Assembly: GCA_043808585.1 (NCBI GenBank)
Contig: JAZDES010000097.1
Span: forward strand, 1 to 5,451
Source of the DNA: CAYVMN01 sp043808585
Lineage (GTDB): Bacteria; Desulfobacterota; DSM-4660; Desulfatiglandales; Desulfatiglandaceae
DNA length: 5,451 nucleotides
Direction: 5' to 3'
The notes below the pieces were generated by a model. It searched no databases. It saw only the letters and a list, made by a program, of their open reading frames with translations, and had not been told where the DNA came from. The position numbers and the translations under genes are program-made. The first letter of the stretch is position 1; the number at the start of each line of letters is the position of its first letter. This document shows, piece after piece, positions 1-5,451 of this stretch.

Positions 1-127
1 GATCCTTGATAAGTGTATAAAGGTCTACCATAACGGTTGAGATCCTCTGCATCGGCGCAGGAGGACTTTGAAGAATTCATACCGCACTCGTCATGCTGAG
101 AGCTTTTGTTGCCAAGGCCATACGTCT

Positions 128-177
128 AACGGGGCGAAGCAGCTCGCCCCGTTGAGCGGCGCGGGGCGCCGCTCAAC
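128..177. repeat. GC-rich double hairpin (two abutting perfect stems)
   Basis: Two perfect inverted repeats lie back to back. The first pairs AACGGGGCGA (128-137) with TCGCCCCGTT (144-153), a 10-bp stem with a 6-nt loop. The second pairs GTTGAGCGGCGC (151-162) with GCGCCGCTCAAC (166-177), a 12-bp stem with a 3-nt loop. They share the bases GTT at 151-153, so both cannot close fully at once. No T-run follows on the forward strand, so this is not a textbook intrinsic terminator. It could be a REP/BIME-like repeated element or an mRNA 3'-end stabilising structure of an upstream gene. The pairing is seen directly; the role is inference. Confidence 0.75.
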
Positions 178-224
178 ATATATTGGGTTGAAGCCGTGAA
201 TATTGGTAGCCAAGAAATCGGTGA

Positions 225-252
225 TTGACAATATTATTGGATTCAATATGGT
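225..252 (+). promoter_or_regulatory. Possible sigma-70 promoter
   Basis: A perfect -35 hexamer TTGACA (225-230) is followed after 16 bp by TATGGT (247-252), which matches 4 of 6 positions of the -10 consensus. No gene begins directly downstream. If active, it would give a leader of roughly 330 nt running through the inverted repeat before the gene at 590. AT-rich intergenic DNA often contains such matches by chance, so the call is weak. Confidence 0.25.
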
Positions 253-271
253 CTACACAGTCCAAAGTTCA

Positions 272-367
<96 letters not shown>

Positions 368-574
368 AAGGCAACATTTGGGTTAAAATCAATGCGTTAT
401 AAAGAACTTTGGTAACAGTTTAGCGCTCTGAAGCCGGGATAAGGGGGGTCTCCTTTAATTTTAAGTATAGTATAGAAAACATGAAAAGGTCAATTTTTCT
501 CCCCATTTGGAAGAGGGCTTCTTTTCTAGTTTATCGGGGTCAGCGAATGGTGTATATTGTAATAAAGCCATGTT

Positions 575-580
575 GAGGTG
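575..580 (+). promoter_or_regulatory. Ribosome binding site deciding the start at 590
   Basis: GAGGTG at 575-580 lies 9 nt before the ATG at 590. This favours ATG 590 over the in-frame GTG at 578, which would be inside the Shine-Dalgarno sequence itself. Confidence 0.6.
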
Positions 581-589
581 GTAGGTGTT

Positions 590-1396
590 ATGTTATACGG
601 TGCAATGAATTTTCCGGTCAGACCGGTGATTAAAGAGATCGAGGCGATTTCAGGCCTGGGTTTCGACTACCTCGAGTTGGCCATGGATCCGCCCAAGGCC
701 CATTACGAGACCCTCCGAGAGCAGAAGGAGGAAATATTGAGGACCCTGGATCGCTCCAATATGGGACTCGTCTGTCACCTGCCCACTTTTGTATCCACGG
801 CCGACCTTACAAGAAGCATAAGGGAGGCTTCCCTGAGGGAGGTGATCGAATCCCTTGAACTCGCGGCAGAATTGAATTCACTTAAGGCGGTGCTTCATCC
901 CAGCTTCATCGGAGGACTGGGCATTTTCGTGACGGACACGGCCAGGCAGTACGCCCTCAAGAGCCTGGATGCCGTCGTGGAAAGGGCGGGGGAGCTCGGG
1001 CTCACCCTTTGCATTGAGAATATGTTCCCCCGGTCCAATTCGCTCGTCAATCCGGAGGATTTTACCGAGATATTTGAACGTTACCCCACGCTCAAGCTGA
1101 CCCTGGATACCGGACACGCGCACATGGGTGCCAAGGGTGGGAAAAGGGTCTTTAATTTTATTAACACGTTTCCGGATCTCATCGAGCATGTACACGCAAA
1201 TGACAACTTCGGCAAAGAGGATAACCACCTCCCAATAGGTGCCGGGACCATTGATTTTCCGAAGGTGATCAATTCACTCAAGAAGGTAGGCTTTGATGCC
1301 ACAATCACCCTGGAGGTCTTTTCTCCGGACAGGGACTATCTCAAGATAAGTAGAGACAAGTTAAAGGCCTTGTTTGCCCCGGCTCAGGTGGGCTGA
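590..1396 (+). CDS. Sugar phosphate isomerase/epimerase-family TIM barrel (AP endonuclease family 2 fold)
   Basis: The 268-residue protein has the pattern of the xylose-isomerase-like / AP_endonuc_2 TIM barrel. It begins MLYGAMNFPV, followed by the strand-helix segment GFDYLELAMD (24-33). Candidate metal ligands run in family order: H63 (VCHLP), H103 (LHPS), E143 (IENM), D173 and H176 (LDTGHAH), H202 (VHAND), D211 and H213 (DNH) and E242 (LEVF). These correspond one for one to the nine zinc ligands of endonuclease IV; ordinary isomerases of the family keep fewer. There is no signal peptide, so it is cytoplasmic. ATG 590 is chosen over the in-frame GTG at 578 because GAGGTG at 575-580 makes a normal ribosome binding site. 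It is first in a likely operon, 13 nt ahead of the next gene. Family membership is confident; substrate and reaction are unknown. A DNA-repair nuclease is the alternative to an isomerase. Confidence 0.88.
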   Translation: MLYGAMNFPVRPVIKEIEAISGLGFDYLELAMDPPKAHYETLREQKEEILRTLDRSNMGLVCHLPTFVSTADLTRSIREASLREVIESLELAAELNSLKAVLHPSFIGGLGIFVTDTARQYALKSLDAVVERAGELGLTLCIENMFPRSNSLVNPEDFTEIFERYPTLKLTLDTGHAHMGAKGGKRVFNFINTFPDLIEHVHANDNFGKEDNHLPIGAGTIDFPKVINSLKKVGFDATITLEVFSPDRDYLKISRDKLKALFAPAQVG

Positions 1397-1397
1397 C

Positions 1398-1406
1398 AAA
1401 GGAGGT
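1398..1406 (+). promoter_or_regulatory. Near-perfect Shine-Dalgarno for the DUF6599-like gene
   Basis: AAAGGAGGT at 1398-1406 lies just before the ATG at 1410 and just after the TGA at 1394-1396. It fixes the start of the second gene and excludes the in-frame TTG at 1374, which would overlap the first gene. The strong site directly after a stop is typical of an internal operon gene. Confidence 0.8.
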
Positions 1407-1409
1407 ACC

Positions 1410-2339
1410 ATGAGGGGAGCCGTCCTAAATTGGATACCCTGCCCTTTCACTTGTGTATTCCTTACGGGTTTTTTGGCACTTTTTATGGTCCAGGAATCGT
1501 ATGCAGACCCTATTGAGTTACTTAGGTCAACCCTGCCAAAACAAATAGGCGGCTGGCGGGCTGAACCTGATGACCGCGTTTTCGACCCCGAGACGATCTT
1601 CGAGTATATCAACGGAGGAGGGGAGCTTTACAGGGCATACAATATGCGCCGCTGCCTTTCTCGCCGTTACTCCAATCCAGACGGTCCGGCCATTGTGCTC
1701 GACATCTTTGACATGGGCTCTTCCGGGGATGCTTTCGGGGTCTTCACCCACGACCAGGAGGGAGAGGCACTTCAAGTGGGACAAGGGGGGCTTTACCGGT
1801 CTGGCTGGCTCAGATTCTGGAAAGGTCGCTTCTTTTTCTCCATATACTCAGAGGCGGAGACCCCGGCCGCGGAAAAGGCCGTCAGGGAGCTGGCTAGGGT
1901 TGTGGCTTTACTCGTAAGGGATGAGGGCCCAAAACCCGAGATCCTATCCAGGTTGCCAGCGGAGGGACTCCGGTCGAGGAGTGTAAGGTACCTCCACCAC
2001 CAGACCGTGCTCAACTACCATTTCTATCTGGCAGACAGAAATATCCTGAATCTTGGGCCCCGCACAGATGCCGTCCTTGCTACCTATCAGCATGGCGAGG
2101 AGATTGCACATCTCCTCCTGGTCCTTTACCCGGATGCCGTAGAGGCAGAGAAGGCGTTTCAAGGGTTTAAGAGGCACTATCTTCCTGATACGGCATCAAC
2201 CGGGCTTGCCTTACTTGAAAACCGTAAGTGGTCTGCTTCCAGGAGAGAGGGTAAGCTCCTGGTGATCGTCTTGGATTCCGACACCAGACAGCTTGCAGAG
2301 AGGCTTTTGGCAGGGTTCAGGAAAGATCAGACCCATTAG
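1410..2339 (+). CDS. Secreted DUF6599-like protein
   Basis: The 309-residue protein starts at ATG 1410, set by a strong ribosome binding site. An N-terminal hydrophobic stretch (about 9-27) followed by SYA-D suggests a Sec signal peptide cleaved after A32, so the mature protein is probably periplasmic. The motif ETIFEYINGGGELYRAYNM (61-79) matches my recollection of the DUF6599 family signature, in which an acidic YI(D/N)G-x-x-E-x-Y core is conserved. The mature part appears to be two similar halves: about 94-168 (AIVLDIFDM, GDAFGVF, FWKGRFFFSIYSE, then a helix ending in LL) and about 233-303 (AHLLLVLYPD, EKAFQGF, REGKLLVIVLDSD, then a helix ending in LL). No catalytic motif or metal site is evident. 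It lies 13 nt after the TIM-barrel gene and 50 nt before the DUF362 gene, so the three are probably cotranscribed. The function is unknown; the family name is from memory. Confidence 0.8.
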   Translation: MRGAVLNWIPCPFTCVFLTGFLALFMVQESYADPIELLRSTLPKQIGGWRAEPDDRVFDPETIFEYINGGGELYRAYNMRRCLSRRYSNPDGPAIVLDIFDMGSSGDAFGVFTHDQEGEALQVGQGGLYRSGWLRFWKGRFFFSIYSEAETPAAEKAVRELARVVALLVRDEGPKPEILSRLPAEGLRSRSVRYLHHQTVLNYHFYLADRNILNLGPRTDAVLATYQHGEEIAHLLLVLYPDAVEAEKAFQGFKRHYLPDTASTGLALLENRKWSASRREGKLLVIVLDSDTRQLAERLLAGFRKDQTH

Positions 2340-2389
2340 TAGTTCCGGTGCGGACCGTTTCTCTTCCTTATATGTGGGCGACCATGGTT

Positions 2390-3292
2390 ATGAAAGAAAA
2401 GGAGAAAGTGATTACAAGGCGCGATTTCATGCGTACCGGCTCGTGCATGGTATTGGGGGGCCTCATGGGGTTACCGCTCCTTGGCAATTCTCCTGTAAGA
2501 GGCGCTGAGAAGGAGAGTAAGGTTGCACTGGTACGTGAAAAAGAGGTCATGGACAACAGCGGGCATTTGAGGCCGGATGTGTTACAGGATATGCTGGACC
2601 GATCGGTAACCGCCCTTTTCGGGATAAGCGACCCTGTAATGGCCTGGAAAAGATTGGTGGAGCCTACCGATATTGTTGGCATCAAAAGCAATGTCTGGTA
2701 TCACCTCCCCACCCCCAGACCACTTGAGGAAGCCATCCGGAGGCGAGTTATGGATGCCGGAGTCAGGGAGGAAAACGTCTCTGTTGACGATCGGGGGGTC
2801 CTTCGTGACCCCGTCTTCGAGCAGTCTACGGCCCTCATCAATGTCCGCCCCATGCGGACACACGACTGGTCCGGGCTCGGGACTCTCATAAAGAACTATA
2901 TCATGTTTGTTGATAATCCATGGAGCTATCACGGCAATGCCTGCGAGAATCTGGGTGCCATCTGGAAGCTTCACCACGTTAAGGGAAAGACAAGGCTAAA
3001 CGTCCTTGTAATGCTCACGCCTCTTTTTTATGGGACGGGCCCCCATCACTTCAACCGCAAGTACACATGGCCTTATTGCGGTCTGATCGTTAGCATTGAT
3101 CCTGTTGCAGCCGATGCCATCGGCGCCAGGATCATTCAGGCAAAGCGTAACCTCTTCTTCGGGAAGGTAACGCCCATAAGCCCTCCACCCCGGCATATTG
3201 AAGTGGCCGATACCCGTTTCGGGTTGGGCAATAGCCGTGAGGAACTCATCCACTTGATCCGGTTGGGGTGGGATGAGAATATTTTGATCTGA
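2390..3292 (+). CDS. Tat-exported DUF362 domain protein
   Basis: With the start at ATG 2390 the product has 300 residues. The N-terminus has a twin-arginine signal: TRRDFMR (9-15), a hydrophobic core (about 18-32) and a likely cleavage after RGA at 39, so the protein should be exported folded. The mature part shows DUF362 landmarks: VALVRE (45-50), DIVGIKSN (94-101), RPMRTHDW with H158, LIKNYI with KN 168-169, and IDPVAADAIGA (236-246). There is no ferredoxin-type CxxC cluster motif; only two cysteines (C185, C230) are left after cleavage. The role of DUF362 proteins is not settled; Tat export suggests a cofactor or folding in the cytoplasm. The start is uncertain: no good ribosome binding site precedes 2390, in-frame ATGs lie at 2372 and 2384, and GTG 2408 has AAGGAG at 2399-2404. 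All of these keep the Tat motif. Third gene of the set. Confidence 0.85.
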   Translation: MKEKEKVITRRDFMRTGSCMVLGGLMGLPLLGNSPVRGAEKESKVALVREKEVMDNSGHLRPDVLQDMLDRSVTALFGISDPVMAWKRLVEPTDIVGIKSNVWYHLPTPRPLEEAIRRRVMDAGVREENVSVDDRGVLRDPVFEQSTALINVRPMRTHDWSGLGTLIKNYIMFVDNPWSYHGNACENLGAIWKLHHVKGKTRLNVLVMLTPLFYGTGPHHFNRKYTWPYCGLIVSIDPVAADAIGARIIQAKRNLFFGKVTPISPPPRHIEVADTRFGLGNSREELIHLIRLGWDENILI

Positions 3293-3404
3293 TTCAGAAT
3301 ACAAGATGAGTAACCGTCCCCGGAGCTTTGGAGAAATCGGGCACTCTCTGTTGTTATTACAATCTTGATGGATCCGTAAAAGGAAGATATTGACCTTCTT
3401 TCTA

Positions 3405-3433
3405 TTGACTTCCGTACTCTTGGAGCCTAGGAT
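3405..3433 (+). promoter_or_regulatory. Candidate promoter of the small gene
   Basis: TTGACT (3405-3410) and TAGGAT (3428-3433) are separated by 17 bp and match the sigma-70 consensus at 5 of 6 and 4 of 6 positions. Transcription would begin near 3440, which would rule out the upstream TTG start at 3390 and fit a start at 3447 or 3459. It is a sequence match only. Confidence 0.4.
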
Positions 3434-3444
3434 TCTATATAGAA
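3433..3444. promoter_or_regulatory. Perfect 12-bp palindrome, possible operator
   Basis: TTCTATATAGAA is a perfect palindrome starting at the last base of the candidate -10 element and overlapping the probable transcription start and the ribosome binding region of the small gene. Its position suits a repressor site, possibly autoregulatory if the downstream product is a DNA-binding protein. A single site of 12 bp can also occur by chance in AT-rich DNA. Confidence 0.35.
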
Positions 3445-3458
3445 GGATGGCAAAGGTT

Positions 3459-3752
3459 ATGGATGAGGAAGAATATATTGAAAAGTATGCAAAATTGAGG
3501 ATCCTCAAGAGCATCCAGGAGTATCTAAGGCCCGGAAGCGACTCTGCCACCGGAGTATATCCGATCAGGGTGCCCGAGGATTTGCTATACCAGGTGCTCA
3601 AGTCAGAAGGGGCCGAGAGCGCCGATAAACTGATACATAAGATCTTCAGAATTGGCCTCACCTTCTGGAGCGAGAGATTCTATACCGAATCCTTTGGCTC
3701 CCAGGAGAACCTTGAGAAGTTTATCGAACTGGTAAAAAAGCGAAATAAATAA
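3459..3752 (+). CDS. Small protein with ribbon-helix-helix-like pattern
   Basis: The 97-residue product is not recognised as a named family. It is charged and soluble, with an acidic helical N-terminus (MDEEEYIEKYAKLRILKSIQEYL, about 1-23), a linker, then YPIRVPEDLLYQVLKSEG (34-51) followed by ADKLIHKIFRIGLTFWSE (55-72) and a basic helical tail ending KKRNK. The order strand (YPIRVP), helix, turn, helix resembles a ribbon-helix-helix (CopG/Arc-type) fold, so a DNA-binding regulator is possible; this is inference. Start choice: ATG 3459 has AAGGA at 3443-3447 (11-nt spacing). ATG 3447 has no properly spaced site. TTG 3390 has AGGA at 3381-3384 but would add an unlikely hydrophobic leader and lie upstream of the candidate promoter. 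It is convergent with the lipoate ligase gene, with only 21 bp between the stops and no clear terminator. Confidence 0.65.
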   Translation: MDEEEYIEKYAKLRILKSIQEYLRPGSDSATGVYPIRVPEDLLYQVLKSEGAESADKLIHKIFRIGLTFWSERFYTESFGSQENLEKFIELVKKRNK

Positions 3753-3773
3753 CGAAGGGATATCTCCGTGCAC

Positions 3774-4835
3774 TCATGAGTGGCCTTTAACCTCCAAGAG
3801 CTTCATCCAGTCATCGATCCCGATCCCCGGTGTTTCAACGTCCCCCAGGCCGTAAAACTCCTCCAATATGGCCCGCGCCTCATCGGTTGCCTTTCCTTCC
3901 AGCATCGATTCCAACCTCTCGACGCCCCTCTCCGGAAAGCAGAAGAAGTCCCCCGACAGGGCCACACTGCCAAATTTTCCCTCCCTCAGCTCGATGTCTC
4001 CCCTCATCAGCCCACCGGGGGCCTTATGGATCTTATGTACCACCTTGATCCCTGCCCGAATCCTAATATCCCGTCCAGGTATCTGCCTACCCTTTTGGTA
4101 GAGCCAGTCATCATTGATCATCCGACTTCTCAGTTCCTCGATTTTCTTTTCCAATACCGGGTCCTTGTCGGCTGGTTCCATGGGTCCCAACAGCTTTTCG
4201 AATTCCTCTGCCATAAGGGCATTCAGTCTGGTCTCGTTCCAGCGGCCTGCCTCATTTTCCCCGATTTCGCGCCGGATGGTGGAGAGATTTTCCACGAGGG
4301 TCTTGTGGACCTTGTCACGGAATTTTTCGTCGGGGACCTTGAGGATCCTGGCCATGGTTTCGTAATCGAAATCCAGGATCATGTTTCCCACGAATACTAT
4401 ACAATTGCCAATCTCGCCGGCACCGGTTCCTGATATCTTGCGTGTCCCGGAGATCAGGTCATTGATTGGTTTATATTCAGCAGGTATCCCTATCCGTTGA
4501 TAGGCATTGGCGACGGGTTGTAGGAATTTCCTGTAGAAGTCCTCTCTCCTCTTGGGAACCGCAGGGTTATCCCTGTGCAGGATTAATTGAAAGAATAGCT
4601 GATCCCCGTCGAGATAGACGGCGCCTCCGCCAACCTCCCGTCTAAAGACCGGAATATGGTTTGCCCTGCAGTAGTCAACGTCTACCTCTTGCTCCACGTC
4701 CTGGTGAAAACCTATACACACGTAAGGTTTGGCTGGAGAGACAAGGGCAAGGGCCTCCCGTCCCAGGGCTGCGAGGGCATGATAGATCAGTTGTGATTCG
4801 TCCCAGGGGACCTTTCCCAGGTTATAGCGCTTCAT
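3774..4835 (-). CDS. Lipoate-protein ligase (LplA-type, catalytic plus C-terminal domain)
   Basis: The 353-residue enzyme should activate lipoate with ATP and attach it to a lysine of a carrier protein in the cytoplasm. The biotin/lipoate ligase catalytic domain comes first: NLGKVPWDESQ (5-15), RREVGGGAVYLDGDQLFFQ (65-83) as the lipoate-binding glycine loop, and NDLISGTRKISGTG (125-138) with the expected catalytic K133. The C-terminal accessory domain follows: KAPGGLMRGDIELREG (271-286), VALSGDFF (291-298) and a helical end, so both parts found in E. coli LplA are in one chain. Start: ATG 4835 gives the family-like MKRYNLG beginning. An in-frame GTG at 4913 overlaps the MTHFR stop by 4 nt and would add 26 residues that look non-conserved; GTG 4865 is another option. 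It is downstream of MTHFR on the same strand. The likely target is glycine cleavage H protein, inferred from that neighbour; none is encoded here. Confidence 0.92.
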   Translation of the reverse strand: MKRYNLGKVPWDESQLIYHALAALGREALALVSPAKPYVCIGFHQDVEQEVDVDYCRANHIPVFRREVGGGAVYLDGDQLFFQLILHRDNPAVPKRREDFYRKFLQPVANAYQRIGIPAEYKPINDLISGTRKISGTGAGEIGNCIVFVGNMILDFDYETMARILKVPDEKFRDKVHKTLVENLSTIRREIGENEAGRWNETRLNALMAEEFEKLLGPMEPADKDPVLEKKIEELRSRMINDDWLYQKGRQIPGRDIRIRAGIKVVHKIHKAPGGLMRGDIELREGKFGSVALSGDFFCFPERGVERLESMLEGKATDEARAILEEFYGLGDVETPGIGIDDWMKLLEVKGHS

Positions 4836-4847
4836 ACAATAACAGAC

Positions 4848-4893
4848 GAGGTCCTCTCCGGGCACGGGATTACCTTGTCCGGGGGAGGACCTC
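4848..4893 (-). other. Strong hairpin between MTHFR and lipoate ligase genes
   Basis: GAGGTCCTC (4848-4856, forward strand) is the exact reverse complement of GAGGACCTC (4885-4893), and CC(GG) strings extend the stem inward with a mismatch and a bulge. In the reverse-strand mRNA it lies after the MTHFR stop and ends 12 nt before ATG 4835. The only GGAGAGGA-like Shine-Dalgarno string upstream of that ATG (4852-4859 as complement) is inside the start-proximal arm. It is not followed by a U-run, so it is unlikely to be a terminator. It could limit ligase translation or act as an mRNA processing or stability element. If GTG 4913 is the true start, the hairpin lies in coding sequence. Confidence 0.55.
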
Positions 4894-4909
4894 TTTCCTG
4901 CAAAAAAGA

Positions 4910-5451
4910 TCACACAATAGGTCTAGGTATAACACCTGCTCTCTCGGCAATCTCTGGAACCTTATGTTCCCATTCGATCGCCATCAGGTGAACGCCGGCC
5001 ACCCCTTCCATCCCCTTGAATTCCTCGATCTGCTCAAGGGCAAATTTGATCCCCTCTTCGGCCACCTTTCCCTTACCTGCACCCCTCAGCCTCGATATCA
5101 GAGATTCAGGGACATCCATACCCGGGACCATCTTGGCCATGTATTGGGCCATACCGACACTCTTCATGGGGGTTATTCCCGCCAGGATGTAGCATTTCTC
5201 GTGGAGGCCCATGTCCACGGCCATCTTCATAAACTTCCTGAATTTATCCATGTTATAGATGCACTGGGTCTGAATAAAGTCGGCACCCGCCTCGATCTTT
5301 TTTGCCAGCCTATACACCCGGAATTCAAAGGGATCTGCAAAGGGGTTTGATGCTGCCCCTATAAACAGCTTAGGCGGTACGTCAATTTCCTCCCCATTCA
5401 GAAATCTGCCCTGGTCGCGCATCTGTTTGACCAATGCGATCAGCTGCATGG
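4910..5451 (-). CDS. metF: Methylenetetrahydrofolate reductase, C-terminal part (5' end outside window)
   Basis: About 180 residues of the FAD-dependent 5,10-methylenetetrahydrofolate reductase TIM barrel are present. The enzyme reduces methylene- to methyl-tetrahydrofolate in one-carbon metabolism and in the methyl branch of the Wood-Ljungdahl pathway. Landmarks in order are FIGAASNPFADP, the KKIEAGADFIQTQCIYN segment with the substrate-contacting Gln of the TQ motif, ILAGITPMKS, the GMDVPESLISRL segment, and a C-terminal GVHLMAIEWEHKVPEIAERAGV. The family is usually near 300 residues, so the N-terminal third or more, including the early FAD-site residues, lies beyond the right edge. The ATG at 5449-5447 is internal: the preceding partial codon is open (NCC) and the family reads on upstream, typically D-S-x-Q-L here. 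The TGA stop at 4912-4910 overlaps a GTG in the next gene's frame. Assignment to the family is confident; the symbol is used for the family, as a Wood-Ljungdahl paralogue cannot be excluded. Confidence 0.9.
   Translation of the reverse strand, partial: MQLIALVKQMRDQGRFLNGEEIDVPPKLFIGAASNPFADPFEFRVYRLAKKIEAGADFIQTQCIYNMDKFRKFMKMAVDMGLHEKCYILAGITPMKSVGMAQYMAKMVPGMDVPESLISRLRGAGKGKVAEEGIKFALEQIEEFKGMEGVAGVHLMAIEWEHKVPEIAERAGVIPRPIV

Noticed and set aside
43..65. Imperfect hairpin TCCTCTGC / GCAGGAGGA.
   Set aside because: Short stem with a bulge and no U-run; not distinguishable from chance.
2..71. A short open frame (2-40) ending in KVYHNG, with a one-base shift continuing as EILCIGAGGL, faintly like the end of a LuxR-type response regulator receiver domain.
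   Set aside because: Only about 20 residues, requires a frameshift, and the match is weak; it could be the tail of an upstream gene or chance. More upstream sequence is needed to call it.
442..458. Possible terminator stem AAGG...CCTT followed by TAATTTT.
   Set aside because: Only 4-5 pairs; too weak to support.
399..471. TATAAA (399-404) and TATAGT (466-471) as -10 elements upstream of the operon.
   Set aside because: No acceptable -35 hexamer lies at 16-18 bp from either; AT-rich background explains them.
2996..3661. Reverse-strand frame of 221 codons spanning the end of the DUF362 gene, the gap and the small gene.
   Set aside because: Antisense to two better-supported genes, with no recognisable family and no domain-like composition.
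3753..3773. Bidirectional terminator between the convergent genes (GGGATATCTCC).
   Set aside because: Only a 3-4 bp stem and no T-tract; nothing to support termination.
3780..4433. Forward-strand frame of 217 codons inside the lipoate ligase gene.
   Set aside because: Mirror of the ligase coding strand; proline-, histidine- and phenylalanine-rich translation typical of an antisense shadow.
4661..5350. Forward-strand frame of 229 codons over the ligase and MTHFR genes.
   Set aside because: Antisense to two confidently assigned genes; histidine- and arginine-rich shadow translation.

Overview
The window looks like chromosomal DNA from an anaerobic bacterium, most likely of the Desulfobacterota (Deltaproteobacteria) type. 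This rests on the gene mix: a methylenetetrahydrofolate reductase (MTHFR) next to a two-domain lipoate-protein ligase, and a Sec-secreted DUF6599-like protein next to a Tat-exported DUF362 protein. No rRNA, tRNA or phylogenetic marker is present, so the assignment is tentative.

Layout. Positions 1-577 hold no gene I can support. They carry repeat and hairpin DNA: a GC-rich double hairpin (128-177), an inverted pair of 26-bp repeats of the ATTCCC-N8-GGGAAT type (272-340), a 19-bp tandem duplication growing out of it (330-367), and a possible but unassigned sigma-70 promoter (225-252). Positions 590-3292 hold three forward genes in a probable operon: a cytoplasmic TIM-barrel metalloenzyme annotated by family as sugar phosphate isomerase/epimerase, a secreted DUF6599-like protein with what looks like an internal duplication, and a Tat-signal DUF362 protein. 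Positions 3293-3458 are a short intergenic stretch with a candidate promoter and a perfect 12-bp palindrome ahead of a small forward gene (3459-3752) whose central pattern resembles a ribbon-helix-helix DNA-binding domain. On the reverse strand, converging on that gene, are a lipoate-protein ligase (3774-4835) and the C-terminal part of an MTHFR (4910-5451, running off the window). A strong hairpin lies between these two.

How the genes may work together. MTHFR and lipoate ligase fit one-carbon metabolism: glycine cleavage needs lipoylated H protein and makes methylene-tetrahydrofolate, the substrate of MTHFR, which also belongs to the methyl branch of the Wood-Ljungdahl pathway. The three-gene forward set has no assigned function. 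It joins a cytoplasmic metal-dependent TIM barrel to two exported proteins of unknown role, and is the best candidate here for an undescribed system. The TIM barrel keeps counterparts of all nine zinc ligands of endonuclease IV, so its 'isomerase' label should be treated with caution.
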